Positions 51,797 through 61,061 of a DNA stretch of 64,000 bases are shown here, in pieces. The notes beneath the pieces were generated by a model, which saw only the letters and a list, made by a program, of their open reading frames with translations, was not told the DNA's origin and made no database searches. How positions within the stretch are numbered: position 1 is the stretch's first letter; the number at the start of each line of letters is the position of its first letter. Source of the stretch: an uncultured Lachnospiraceae bacterium (GTDB lineage: Bacteria; Bacillota; Clostridia; Lachnospirales; Lachnospiraceae); the NCBI GenBank assembly GCA_910578335.1, contig CAJTPU010000015.1, forward strand, positions 1-64,000. The letters run 5' to 3'. A program made the position numbers and the translations under genes.

Positions 51797-53164
51797 TTAC
51801 TCCACGCCTGCCGTCCGCATTTTGCGAAACAATCTTAGGAGCACCAGCACCGCGGCAATCGCCAGCACAAATTCCGCACAAAACTGCGCGTATGCAAGTC
51901 CATAGAGCGGAAAGAGATAGTTTAACAAATAAAGCGCAGGGATTTCCAAAATAATTTTTCTGAGTACGGCAAATACAAGCGCCTTCTTGCCCATGCCGCA
52001 CGCCTGAAACACGCCCACCGCCAGAAAGTCCAAAGCCAAAAAGGGCAGCGCCAGACAAAAACCGCGCAGAAAACGTGTGCCGTAGGAAACAATGGCTTCA
52101 TTTTTCATAAACATTCTGGTAAGCCCGCCCGCTCCCAGATAAAAGCCAAGCGTCGTAACACTCAGGAACGCGATAATCACTTTCAGGGCAAAGAAAATGG
52201 TCTGCTTCATGCGTCTGCCGTTGCCGCTCGCATAGTTATAGCTGACCAACGGCATAATCCCCTGTGAAAAGCCCATGGCAATGTTCATCGGCACCATATT
52301 GATTTTCTGCACAATTCCCATCGCCGCCACCGCGTCCGCCCCAAAGGATGCAGTGAAATTGTTTAATACCGTCATACCGGTCACATTCAGCAAATTCTGA
52401 ATCGCCGCGGGAATCCCCACGCCGCAGACACCCAGCAGAATGGGCTTCTGAAAGGAAAACTTTGCAGGACTCACGCACACATACGTCTTCCCCCTCTTTA
52501 TAAAAAGCAAGACAAAGAAGTATGCACATGCCACGCAGTTGGACAAAAAGGTGGCAAGTCCGGCTCCCTCCGCTCCCATATTAAGTCCCCACGGCAGAAT
52601 AAAAACGGGGTCCAGCACAATATTCAAAAGACAGCCGCTCATGGTGCCAAGACTGGCGTGAAGCGAAGCGCCCTCCGCCCGCACCAGATAAGCCATCACC
52701 ACATTTAAAATTGCCGGCGCCGCACCGAAGCTCACCGTCCACTTCAGATACTCTCCCGTGGCTGCCGCCGTACCGCTGTCCGCTCCCAGCATCAAAAGCA
52801 GAGGGGATTGGAACAATGTAAAAAAGACAGAAAACAAGATTCCGCTCACCAGCGCGCAGTAAAAACCAAACGCAGAGCTGCGGCGCACCGTATCGTAATC
52901 CTTCCTCCCAAGTGCGCGGCTCATCATGCTGGAGGAGCCGACTCCAAACAGGTTATTTACCGCATTAAACGCCAAGAGCACCGGCGCCGCCAGCGTTACC
53001 GCTGCATTCTGTACCGGGTCATTCAAAATCCCCACAAAATAAGTGTCCGCCAGATTATATATCACCATAACCAAAGAACTGATAATGGTCGGAACCGCCA
53101 GCTTCATGACCGCCTTCGGAACCGGTATTTTTTCAAACAATTGCGTTTTCTGCATATCTTCCAT
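51797..53164 (-). CDS. MATE family efflux transporter
   Basis: About 455 residues, twelve membrane spans in two similar halves. The motifs VPTIISSLVMVIYNLADTYFVG and GIPAAIQNLLNVTGMTVLNNF are typical of NorM/DinF-like exporters driven by sodium or protons. Drug or metabolite substrate unknown. Start set at MEDMQKTQ; a second Met follows three codons later. The frame is open 15 codons further but that part looks non-coding. Confidence 0.87.
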   Translation of the reverse strand: MEDMQKTQLFEKIPVPKAVMKLAVPTIISSLVMVIYNLADTYFVGILNDPVQNAAVTLAAPVLLAFNAVNNLFGVGSSSMMSRALGRKDYDTVRRSSAFGFYCALVSGILFSVFFTLFQSPLLLMLGADSGTAAATGEYLKWTVSFGAAPAILNVVMAYLVRAEGASLHASLGTMSGCLLNIVLDPVFILPWGLNMGAEGAGLATFLSNCVACAYFFVLLFIKRGKTYVCVSPAKFSFQKPILLGVCGVGIPAAIQNLLNVTGMTVLNNFTASFGADAVAAMGIVQKINMVPMNIAMGFSQGIMPLVSYNYASGNGRRMKQTIFFALKVIIAFLSVTTLGFYLGAGGLTRMFMKNEAIVSYGTRFLRGFCLALPFLALDFLAVGVFQACGMGKKALVFAVLRKIILEIPALYLLNYLFPLYGLAYAQFCAEFVLAIAAVLVLLRLFRKMRTAGVE

Positions 53165-53356
53165 ATTGCAAAACCAAGCCTTTCCGCCTTTGCGCAGACA
53201 CGCAGGCAAATACTATTTTAGCACGCCGCCGTCAGGAAATCAATCCGGGACGTTTTTGAAAAGAGGGGTTGCTTGTGACGCTGCGTCATGAGGTATGATG
53301 GGCAATAGGAAGCGTTTAGACGGATTGAAAGCAGCGTGTACGGATTTAGGGTTGGG

Positions 53357-53513
53357 GTCAAATGGGAGGAAAGAATCTGCGCGCTCTCCATTGCACCAGA
53401 CATTCCAATGAGCCTCTAAAACGAAAATCGTGTCAGCAATGGCTTCCACGATTTTTGAGTCTCATTTCCATGGTGCAAAAGTCGTTTGCACAGATTCTTC
53501 CCTCCCATTTGAC
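53357..53513. repeat. Palindromic element, family 1, copy 2
   Basis: The outer arms are at 53357-53379 (GTCAAATGGGAGGAAAGAAT..) and 53491-53513, complementary at 22 of 23 positions. The inner ~100 bp is the reverse complement of the core of copy 1 (2-139), including GAGACTCAAAAATCGTGG and CACGATTTT. The outer arms share nothing with those of copy 1. It lies in a 723-bp gap without genes, which otherwise holds only the family 2 copy C. Confidence 0.7.
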
Positions 53514-53638
53514 GACGCCGCCTAAAGCAGTCTTTACACTTTTTGATGCGTTGTTTACAGCAGATTCTTGCACTCTTGACGCTGCTTTTTTACTACAAAG
53601 CTTTTAGAAAAAATACAACGTCTCGCTAATTGCCTACT

Positions 53639-53869
53639 ATAAAACCTCAGTCAATTGCGAAACTCCCCTTTGCCAGTCCCGAATTGTGTAACTTGTGTGT
53701 TCTTACAGCAGACCCTTGATTACCGTTGGTACTTAGCTGCCGTATTTTGGCAGCTTACGTACCACTACGGTAATCTCGGAGCGAAAGCGCGTCTGCGTTA
53801 GAATATACAAGGTACACAATGACACTCGCATAATTACTGAATTTCGCAATTACCTAATAAAAAACCTTT
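53639..53869. repeat. Palindromic element, family 2, copy C
   Basis: The ~209-bp element (53648-53856) begins TCAATTGCGAAACTC and ends GAATTTCGCAATTA. The interior repeats CAGTCCCGAATTGTGTAACT and the central stem GATTACCGT..ACGGTAATC around AGCTGCC/GGCAGCT; the stem bases changed relative to copy A still pair. Flanks carry related ATAAAACCT and ATAAAAAACCT stretches, an imperfect direct repeat. Confidence 0.75.
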
Positions 53870-53887
53870 CCGAAAGGAGCATCACAC

Positions 53888-54697
53888 ATGAACACAGCCA
53901 TACAAGTCCGCGCTCTAAAAAAGAGCTACGGCACCACCACCATCCTCAAAGGACTCGATTTTGAAATTGCAAAAGGGGAAATCTTTGCCCTGCTTGGCGT
54001 GAACGGCGCAGGCAAAACCACTACGCTGGAATGTATCGAAGGACTGAAAAAATATGACAGCGGCTCCATCACCGTAAACGGAAAAACGGGTATCCAGCTC
54101 CAGTCCTCATCCCTGCCCGCCCACATCAGACCTATGGAAGCTGTGCGCCTCTTTGCCAAATGGAACAACAGCAAAGTAAATGACGCCGTCCTTGCAGCCC
54201 TTGAGATACCGGAATTTTCCAAAAAACAGTATCTGCAGCTCTCCACAGGGCAAAAGCGGCGGCTGCACCTTGCGCTTGCCCTTATCGGCAATCCGGATAT
54301 TCTTTTTCTGGACGAGCCGACTGCAGGACTCGACGTGGAAGGCAGGGTGTCCCTGCACGACCAAATCCGCCGGCTGAAGGCAGAGGGCAAAACAATAGTT
54401 CTGGCAAGTCACGATATGGCGGAGGTGGAAACGCTGTGCGACCGGATTGCCGTTTTAAAAGAGGGCAGTATTGTGTTCTGCGGCACGGCTTCGGAACTGA
54501 CCGAAAAGATGGGGCAAAAGTATTTGATTCACATAAAAACAAATCAAGGCACCTGCACTTATAAGACAGACAATATTGAAGACACCCTGCTTTCCCTGCT
54601 GGGCAACCTGAAGCAAAAGGGACTGCGCATATCGGATATTAAAGTGGACAGAGGCTCATTGGAAGAGCATTTTATGGAAATGGTAAGGAGGAAATAA
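53888..54697 (+). CDS. ABC transporter ATP-binding protein
   Basis: 269 residues. Walker A LGVNGAGKTTT, signature LSTGQKRRL, Walker B ILFLDEPTAGLD and ASHDMAEVE are present. The signature is LSTGQ instead of LSGGQ. Export-type, similar to bacteriocin/multidrug ATPases. AAAGGAG precedes the ATG. Three bp separate it from the permease gene. Confidence 0.9.
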   Translation: MNTAIQVRALKKSYGTTTILKGLDFEIAKGEIFALLGVNGAGKTTTLECIEGLKKYDSGSITVNGKTGIQLQSSSLPAHIRPMEAVRLFAKWNNSKVNDAVLAALEIPEFSKKQYLQLSTGQKRRLHLALALIGNPDILFLDEPTAGLDVEGRVSLHDQIRRLKAEGKTIVLASHDMAEVETLCDRIAVLKEGSIVFCGTASELTEKMGQKYLIHIKTNQGTCTYKTDNIEDTLLSLLGNLKQKGLRISDIKVDRGSLEEHFMEMVRRK

Positions 54698-54700
54698 AAA

Positions 54701-55426
54701 ATGAGACATATCAACACCTTTTTGTACAGCGTGGCATTGCAGTGTAAGCTGGATATCCGGAGTAAATCTTTGCTGGTAACCTGCTATGCCGTTCCCCTTC
54801 TCTTCTTTCTTCTTATGGGCGGTATCTTTACCTCGGTCATGCCCGAAATGAAAGAAACACTGATACCGTCCATGATTGTGATGGGCGTATCCATGGGCGC
54901 CTTTATCGGACTTCCGCCTTCCCTGATTGAAACCTACGGGAGCGAAATCAAAAAAAGCTATAAGGCAAATGGCGTGCCTTTATTTTTGGGACTTGCGGCA
55001 ATGTTTTTTTCCGCATTTTTCCATTTGATGATTATGTGCTGCATCATACTTTTTCTTGCGCCGCTTCTTTTTCACGCTGCGCCGCCGGCTGATTTTCCCT
55101 CCTTCTTCTTATCGCTTGCCATCTACACCGCCGGTTCGCTGGGTATAGGAAGTGTTTTGGGATTATTCGTAAAAAATCAGGCAAAAATGACTATGATTTC
55201 ACAGCTTGTATTTTTACCGTCCATCATGCTTTCCGGTATTATGTTTCCGTTAACGCTTCTCCCAAAAGCGCTCAGCCTGACGGGCAAAATCTTTCCTGCC
55301 TTCTGGGGATACCTGCTTTTGCAGGACGGCGGACTAACATTTACAAATTTTATTTACCTGCTGCTTCTGTTTTTTGCAGCGCTTCTCCTGTGTGGAATCA
55401 AAACCCATACCATGAAATCTTTTTGA
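54701..55426 (+). CDS. ABC-2 type permease
   Basis: 241 residues with six hydrophobic segments. The stretch FLPSIMLSGIMFPLTLLP is typical of ABC-2 exporters. Works with the upstream ATPase; substrate unknown. It starts with ATG three bases after the ATPase stop. Confidence 0.85.
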   Translation: MRHINTFLYSVALQCKLDIRSKSLLVTCYAVPLLFFLLMGGIFTSVMPEMKETLIPSMIVMGVSMGAFIGLPPSLIETYGSEIKKSYKANGVPLFLGLAAMFFSAFFHLMIMCCIILFLAPLLFHAAPPADFPSFFLSLAIYTAGSLGIGSVLGLFVKNQAKMTMISQLVFLPSIMLSGIMFPLTLLPKALSLTGKIFPAFWGYLLLQDGGLTFTNFIYLLLLFFAALLLCGIKTHTMKSF

Positions 55427-55469
55427 AAAACTTACCATAATATTTTTTTCTTCTATGCCAATACTAACA

Positions 55470-55574
55470 TCAAGATAAGTGATAACAACACACTTAATGC
55501 GGAAAACAGTCTCCGATTACGGATACGCTGTGCAGTAATCTCCGGGATAAGTGGTTATTATCCACTTATCTTGA
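55470..55574 (+). repeat. Nested inverted repeats upstream of the spore protein gene
   Basis: TCAAGATAAGTGATAA (55470-55485) pairs with TTATCCACTTATCTTGA (55558-55574). A second GATAAGTGG (from 55546) can pair with the same right arm, so two exclusive hairpins are possible. GATTAC and GTAATC in the interval form an inner stem. It ends about 58 bp before the ATG and may contain the promoter or a leader switch. Confidence 0.55.
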
Positions 55575-55632
55575 AGATAGATTGCAAGCAGAAGTCTTGT
55601 AAAAAAACAAAAGCGTTTGGAGGTGAAAAAGA

Positions 55633-55833
55633 ATGGCAAGCAACAAGACGAATAGAGTAGAAGTTCCTGAAGCTAAGGCAGCTCTGGACCGTTTCAAAAC
55701 TGAAGTTGCTTCTGAACTTGGCGTAAACTTAAAGGAGGGTTACAATGGTGACCTGACTTCTAAGGAAGCTGGTTCTATCGGCGGCGAGATGGTTCGTAGA
55801 ATGATTAAGAAGCAGGAAGAATCCATGAAATAA
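55633..55833 (+). CDS. Alpha/beta-type small acid-soluble spore protein
   Basis: 66 residues. EAKAALDRFKTEVASELG, the LTSKEAGSIGGEMVRRMI block and small size are hallmarks of the SspA/B family, which coats DNA in the dormant spore and is cut by the GPR protease at an internal Glu. Strong TTTGGAGGTG site. Expression should need the forespore sigma factor G. It shows the organism can form endospores. Confidence 0.93.
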   Translation: MASNKTNRVEVPEAKAALDRFKTEVASELGVNLKEGYNGDLTSKEAGSIGGEMVRRMIKKQEESMK

Positions 55834-55850
55834 GAAGAAAACAAAACGGC

Positions 55851-55880
55851 GGGAGGCACTTTTTAAAAGTGCCTCTCCTG
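55851..55880. terminator. Bidirectional terminator
   Basis: GGAGGCACTTTT pairs with AAAAGTGCCTCTCC and is followed by TGTTTTAT; the reverse strand also gives a U-rich end. It can end both the spore protein gene and the converging GGDEF gene. Confidence 0.8.
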
Positions 55881-55882
55881 TT

Positions 55883-57226
55883 TTATAACAAATTTTCTTT
55901 TTTCATATACATTTCCATTTTGTCTTCATACATCCGGTTATCCGCCTCTGCAATCAGGGCATCCGGACTTTGTCTGCCGTCAACGCGCCACACAAAGCCC
56001 AGCGCCATCATTGCATCCGACTTCTTCATATCCTCCCTGACAAGCTCCACGCGCTTTAACAGCTCTTCCTCCGAAATCCCCTCACACAGAACGAGAAATT
56101 CATCACCGCCCACGCGGAATAAATCGTATTCCCCGAATTCCCTTTCCAGACATTCACTCGCACGGATTAAAAGCTCATCCCCGGCGCCATGACCTTTGGT
56201 GTCATTGGCTTTCTTTAACCCCATCACGTCGCAGTACAAAAGCCCAATGCTTTTTTCCGGCTTTATTTTGGCAATCGCCTCGTTCATGGCATGGCGGTTT
56301 CCGATTCCCGTAAGCTGGTCTAAAAAGCACAATTCTTCCAGCCTTCTGACCAGATTCCGGCGCCGCAGAACCGAAACCAGAAAATATCCGAGCGTCTGCA
56401 GCATGTGTGTAATATGGTATAAAAATTTCTCCGGCGGATTATCCACGCCATAAAAACCGATAATCTTTTTTTCACTGATAATAGGACTTACCACCAGCGA
56501 CCGTATATTCTGCGGCTTTAAATATTCATACACATCGGGGTCTGTTTCCCTGATATTTTCCACATTGCCGATAATAACACTTTCCCCGTTTGCAAACCTC
56601 TGATACCACAGCGAAACCACCTCCACAGGTACTGCCTGCAGATTCTCTTTTTGCGGCTCAACGCCGTTTGCACACCACTCGTATGTATTTTTGCAGGTGC
56701 CGTTCTCCATATCCTCAAAAATATAGGCGCGCTCACTGTTAAAAAACTGCCCGATATACTCCATCAGCACTTCTATGGACTGCTCCGGCGTAGGCGCGGA
56801 CAGCGCAATCCGCAGCCCCTCGTTAATCATAACCTCATTCTGCTCATATTCTTTTCCCAGCCTGCCCCAGTCGCCAATATTTACGGCAAGCTCAAAGCGG
56901 TATCTCCTGCCGTCCGCTTCCATCAGCGTATTTTTCAAAAGCAGCTTCTTGCCGATAACCGGTCTGTAACATACCTCTTCCAGGAATCTCCCCTGCTCCA
57001 GCTTTTCATTGCTGCACGCGGCACAGGGCATCAGGCTTCCCGAAATCACCTCATAGCACTTTTTTCCTTTTATCTCTTCCAGAGACTGCAGTCCGTGCAG
57101 TTCCCGCGCCAGACGGTTCATGTAAACCAGTTCATGACTGTCTATATCCGACACGTATACGATTTCATTCAGTTCCTCATAAAATTCCCATATTTTCCGT
57201 ATCTCGTCAAACGCTGTTTTTTCCAT
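55883..57226 (-). CDS. PAS-GAF-GGDEF diguanylate cyclase-like protein
   Basis: 447 residues. A PAS-like N-terminus (VYVSDIDSHELVYMN) with a Cys pair (CAAC), a GAF-like middle (~150-280) and a GGDEF domain with intact GGDEF in FRVGGDEFLVL and DQLTGIGNRHAMNEAI. The RxxD inhibitory site is absent, so no simple product inhibition. It should make cyclic di-GMP in response to a small ligand. No membrane span. Located just downstream of a chemoreceptor on the same strand. Confidence 0.85.
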   Translation of the reverse strand: MEKTAFDEIRKIWEFYEELNEIVYVSDIDSHELVYMNRLARELHGLQSLEEIKGKKCYEVISGSLMPCAACSNEKLEQGRFLEEVCYRPVIGKKLLLKNTLMEADGRRYRFELAVNIGDWGRLGKEYEQNEVMINEGLRIALSAPTPEQSIEVLMEYIGQFFNSERAYIFEDMENGTCKNTYEWCANGVEPQKENLQAVPVEVVSLWYQRFANGESVIIGNVENIRETDPDVYEYLKPQNIRSLVVSPIISEKKIIGFYGVDNPPEKFLYHITHMLQTLGYFLVSVLRRRNLVRRLEELCFLDQLTGIGNRHAMNEAIAKIKPEKSIGLLYCDVMGLKKANDTKGHGAGDELLIRASECLEREFGEYDLFRVGGDEFLVLCEGISEEELLKRVELVREDMKKSDAMMALGFVWRVDGRQSPDALIAEADNRMYEDKMEMYMKKENLL

Positions 57227-57331
57227 CAATTTCCTCTTACTCCTCGTGTCTCGCCTTTTTATGTATTATATATTCCCGTTTCCATGTTGTCTACCCATAG
57301 AGATATTTGATGAGATTTTAGCGAAAATTGT

Positions 57332-59332
57332 CTACACCTTAAAGGATGCAACCGTCCGGTTAAGCAGCCCGCTCAGCCGAAACAGCTCCTGCATCTGTGA
57401 AAGAACCGCCTCCGCATTTTCATTGGAATTGTCCGCCGATTGCTCCATATCCTGCATATGCCCTGCAATCTTTTCCACAAGCGCCGCAATGGCATGTATC
57501 GATTCGCTGATGCCCTCCATGCTGGTGCTCATCTCCTGCGAAGCGCTTCCCAGCTCGCCTGAAATGCCGCTGTAAAACGCCGCATCCTGCTCATACATCT
57601 TTGCCAGCTCCGTCATGCCGCGGTAATCCTTCATCACCTTTCCGTTCATGAAGTCGAGCAGCTTCGCCGAGCTTTGAGAAAGCGCTGATACATTCTGCAC
57701 CACATCATCCGTCACCTGCCGTATCTTATCCACTGCCTGTCTGGAATTGTCCGCCAGACTGCGGATTTCCTCCGCCACAACGGCAAAGCCCTTGCCCGCA
57801 TCTCCGGCGCGCGCCGCTTCTATGGAAGCATTCAGCGCAAGCAGATTGGTCTGTGAACTGATGGACAGGATTTCTTCCGCAAGCGTATGAATCTCCCGCA
57901 CCTTCTGACTGTCTGCAATCGCTCCCTCCAGCTCTTTCTTGGTCTCCTGATAAAGTGTAACTGCCTCTGTTCCCGATATTTCAGAGGTCTCATACTGCTT
58001 TTTGGCGCGACGCATGATGTCGGCTGACTGTCCCGCCGCCTCTCCTGCTTTTCCCGCCACCTTTTCTATCATGCCGCCGAGCGCCTCGCCGGTATCCTTT
58101 ATGCGCTCCGCCAGTTTTCCAGCCTCAAGCGTCTGTTCCATCACATCGCCTGCCGATTCGGCGATATCACTGATATCCCTTGAGAGCGCCGTCATCTTCA
58201 CGGAAGTATCATCCGCAATCATGTTGATGCTCTCCGCCTCCCGCTTGGTATTGAGAATAATGCCCCGAATCTGCTGTTTTACTTCCACGGTCGCCGTCCG
58301 AATCTGTTCCGTTTCGTTTTTATATTCCTTGGGAATCCCTTTCTGCACCACAATATTTTCCGAAAAATCCCCTGAGGCAAACTGTTTTAACATCTGCACG
58401 GGCGCTAACGTCCTGCCAATGATGCCCGTCATAAAGACCACCACAACCGCAATTACCACAAGGGCAATCATTGCCGCCACCGCAATCATGGCTGTAAGAG
58501 AATTTCTCACGTTTGCAGTAGGCGCCGCCACACCCAGCATCCACCCGCTTCCGCTGATTTTCTCCGCCGCAAAGTAACACGCCGTGCCATCGTAATCCGT
58601 AAGCTTCACCACACTGCCTTCCCCGCCGCCTAACAGGGCTTCCAGCTTCGGCAGGATATCCGAAACGGCTACCGCCGTGGTTTCGGTGGGTTCATAATCT
58701 TTGTTTCTGTGTGCCACATAATGTCCGCTGCTGTCCACAAGAAAGCCATACACTCCATCCGCATAGCCGATGCTCCCCGTCAGGTTCGTCACGGTTCCCA
58801 GCGTCACATCCAGACCGATAACCGCTTCCAGCTTTCCGTCTATGTATACCGGCGAAGCAATGGTCGTGCACATCTGATTGGTGAGCACATCCCAGTAGGG
58901 GTCCGTCACTATGGTTCTCCCTGCTTCTGCCGCCTGTTTGTACCATCCTCTCTGGACGGGGTCATAGCCCTCCGGTATCGCCGCCTCCCTGTTTGACTGA
59001 ATAAAATCGCTGTTTTTCGTGCCGCAGTACAGGTTCAAAAGCTCCGTCCTGTCAGCCGCATGGGCATCTAACGCCGCCTGAATAAAATGCAAATCGGTGT
59101 CACCTGATGCCTCAATGCTGTTTGCGGCTCCCTGCGCCAGCATCTTTTCATTTTCTATCCATGTATTAATCTCTTCCGCATACTTGCCCGCATTGAGCTG
59201 CAGGGCCTCTGTCTGGTCCTGTATCAGACGCCTGCCGGCGACCGCCGCAATCCCCGCCGTCGTAAACAGAATGCTTGCCGCCACAATACAGATAACGCTG
59301 ATAGTCAGTCTCCCCTTTATCGTTCGTCCCAT
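57332..59332 (-). CDS. Methyl-accepting chemotaxis protein with dCache sensor
   Basis: 666 residues. TM1 (~11-32), a ~245-residue external dCache domain (ALDAHAADRTELLNLYCGT, DPYWDVLTNQMCTTIASPVY, TNLTGSIGYADGVYGFLVD), TM2 (~283-305), HAMP, and a cytoplasmic signalling hairpin with the conserved tip (SSQTNLLALNASIEAARAGD..). It passes ligand state to CheA/CheW. Ligand unknown; dCache receptors often bind amino acids. Start behind GGGAGAG. Confidence 0.9.
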   Translation of the reverse strand: MGRTIKGRLTISVICIVAASILFTTAGIAAVAGRRLIQDQTEALQLNAGKYAEEINTWIENEKMLAQGAANSIEASGDTDLHFIQAALDAHAADRTELLNLYCGTKNSDFIQSNREAAIPEGYDPVQRGWYKQAAEAGRTIVTDPYWDVLTNQMCTTIASPVYIDGKLEAVIGLDVTLGTVTNLTGSIGYADGVYGFLVDSSGHYVAHRNKDYEPTETTAVAVSDILPKLEALLGGGEGSVVKLTDYDGTACYFAAEKISGSGWMLGVAAPTANVRNSLTAMIAVAAMIALVVIAVVVVFMTGIIGRTLAPVQMLKQFASGDFSENIVVQKGIPKEYKNETEQIRTATVEVKQQIRGIILNTKREAESINMIADDTSVKMTALSRDISDIAESAGDVMEQTLEAGKLAERIKDTGEALGGMIEKVAGKAGEAAGQSADIMRRAKKQYETSEISGTEAVTLYQETKKELEGAIADSQKVREIHTLAEEILSISSQTNLLALNASIEAARAGDAGKGFAVVAEEIRSLADNSRQAVDKIRQVTDDVVQNVSALSQSSAKLLDFMNGKVMKDYRGMTELAKMYEQDAAFYSGISGELGSASQEMSTSMEGISESIHAIAALVEKIAGHMQDMEQSADNSNENAEAVLSQMQELFRLSGLLNRTVASFKV

Positions 59333-59460
59333 GATGCATCTCTCCCTTTTAGCCGGTTTTGTTATTTATACTATTTTATCTTAGCATGATTTGAGGGAAA
59401 TTCCTCTTTATGGGATAATTCGCACATATTGCGGGATATTTTGTGTCATTTCGCGATTCG

Positions 59461-60183
59461 CTATGTATCAAAATAGTAAGAAAAATACGCTTTTCGAAAC
59501 TCTGCTATTTTATTTTTGGGTATATAAATCCGGCTGCCGTTGTCCATATGAATCTCTTCCTTCTCCACAACGGCAATATGCTGCATGTTCAAAATAAACG
59601 AACTGCCGCAGCGGCAGAACTGCGGAAACCTCTCCAAAATTCCATACAGCTCACCACCCGTCATCCGAACCCGCAAATCCATCTCTTCCAGATGAATCAC
59701 CTGATAATTTTTCTGCGTTTCGCAGTAAACAACCGCAGCCGGACTAAACTGGCGGATACCTCCTGCAACCCGGATTACAACAAAATCCTCCGCAGCCTTT
59801 TGCAGCGCTTCAAAAGCAATGTCCATAGCATGAAAAAACTTTTCCTTCTTTACCGGCTTTACAATATACTGCAGCGCATCAACCTCATACGCCTCCAGTG
59901 CGTATTCCGGCGAAGTAGTCAAAAAAATAATAGGCGCCTTTACGCCCAGCCGCCTTAACTCAAAAGCCGCCTCCAGTCCGGTTTTTCCCGACATAAAAAT
60001 ATCCAGAAGCAGGATATCGGGGCTTTCCCGCTTTTTGCTGACTGCCGCAAGTAACGCCTCCCCGCTCTCATATCTGTCTATAACATATTTTTCGTTTCTT
60101 TTTTCCCTTCCATATGCTGCAAGCAGCGCCTCCACCCTGTTAAGCTCTGCCGCCACATCATCGCATAACGCTATCCTGTACAT
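59461..60183 (-). CDS. LytTR-type response regulator
   Basis: 240 residues. A receiver domain with D8-D9, phospho-acceptor D61 (LLLDIFMSG) and Lys in IVKPV is followed by a LytTR DNA-binding domain (VVYCETQKNYQVIHL, FCRCGSSFILNMQHI). No matching histidine kinase lies in the window. Starts behind GGGGGAAGGGG. Confidence 0.9.
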   Translation of the reverse strand: MYRIALCDDVAAELNRVEALLAAYGREKRNEKYVIDRYESGEALLAAVSKKRESPDILLLDIFMSGKTGLEAAFELRRLGVKAPIIFLTTSPEYALEAYEVDALQYIVKPVKKEKFFHAMDIAFEALQKAAEDFVVIRVAGGIRQFSPAAVVYCETQKNYQVIHLEEMDLRVRMTGGELYGILERFPQFCRCGSSFILNMQHIAVVEKEEIHMDNGSRIYIPKNKIAEFRKAYFSYYFDT

Positions 60184-60219
60184 AAAACCCCTTCCCCCTT
60201 TATGGCTGCTGCCTGCATT

Positions 60220-61020
60220 TTAACGCCGCCCGCGGCAGGCAGAATGCTGTTCCTGCAGCCGCAGATACCAGCTATAGCCGTCAAATACCAGACTTTCACT
60301 GCCCTCCGGTGCAAAATAGCAGCGTGCATTCTCCTCAAAATACCGGCGCACCGCCGCAAGATTCTCCCCCTTTTCCTCCACCGCCGCTATCACATTGGAC
60401 TGCAGCAGCATAAAGCGCACAAACTGCTCTCCCGACATTTCACAGCGCAGCGCATAATCCTCCTGAAAAAGGATTTCGAAATGATATGGCTCCGTATCAT
60501 CCTTCGTCCATATCTTTTCCTTTCGCGGCGGTTTGGGAAAACGCTTTAGGTAATCCTTCTCATACCAGTCCGCAAAGGCAGGATTGCCGTCCATCCTGCC
60601 GGATATCCAAAAATCATAAATAAACAGGATGCCGCCTTTTTGCATCACACGCTCCATACATGACAGAAATCTTTTTTCATCCACCCAGCCCGTTACGCCT
60701 GCTGCCGTCACAATGTCATAGGTGCCTGGCTCTGCCTCGATTTCCTCCGCTCCCGCGCACACAAACCTATAGCCTTCATCCGTGTAAAGGGCGGCAGCCG
60801 CCCGTACCATCTCCTCCGATATATCCACGCCTGTCACCCTGTCGCAGACCATGCGCAGCGCTTTAGTGGACAGGCCCGCACCGCACCCCACATCCAGACC
60901 GTTTTGGTAGTGCCGGGGCAGCTTCTTTGTCAGCCGCTCCATCACCTGCACATGCAAAAAAGGTCTGTCCTTTGCATAGCCCTCCGCTATACGCCTGTAG
61001 TCAAAAGACAACTTATGCAT
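60220..61020 (-). CDS. Class I SAM-dependent methyltransferase
   Basis: 266 residues. Motif I LDVGCGAGLSTKAL, then TGVDISEEMV and the post-I ADLA-type YDIVTAAG stretch. Substrate unknown; the UbiE/SmtA-like group is the closest guess. GGAGGG precedes the ATG. Confidence 0.85.
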   Translation of the reverse strand: MHKLSFDYRRIAEGYAKDRPFLHVQVMERLTKKLPRHYQNGLDVGCGAGLSTKALRMVCDRVTGVDISEEMVRAAAALYTDEGYRFVCAGAEEIEAEPGTYDIVTAAGVTGWVDEKRFLSCMERVMQKGGILFIYDFWISGRMDGNPAFADWYEKDYLKRFPKPPRKEKIWTKDDTEPYHFEILFQEDYALRCEMSGEQFVRFMLLQSNVIAAVEEKGENLAAVRRYFEENARCYFAPEGSESLVFDGYSWYLRLQEQHSACRGRR

Positions 61021-61061
61021 CTGTGGGGAACCCTCCTCTGTTTTGCTTTCCTCTCTGCCGT

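Noticed and set aside
53240..53449. Open minus-strand frame of about 70 codons running through family 1 copy 2
   Set aside because: It starts inside the repeat core with no ribosome site, and the frame is broken by an indel in the other copy, so the conserved feature is structure and not a peptide.
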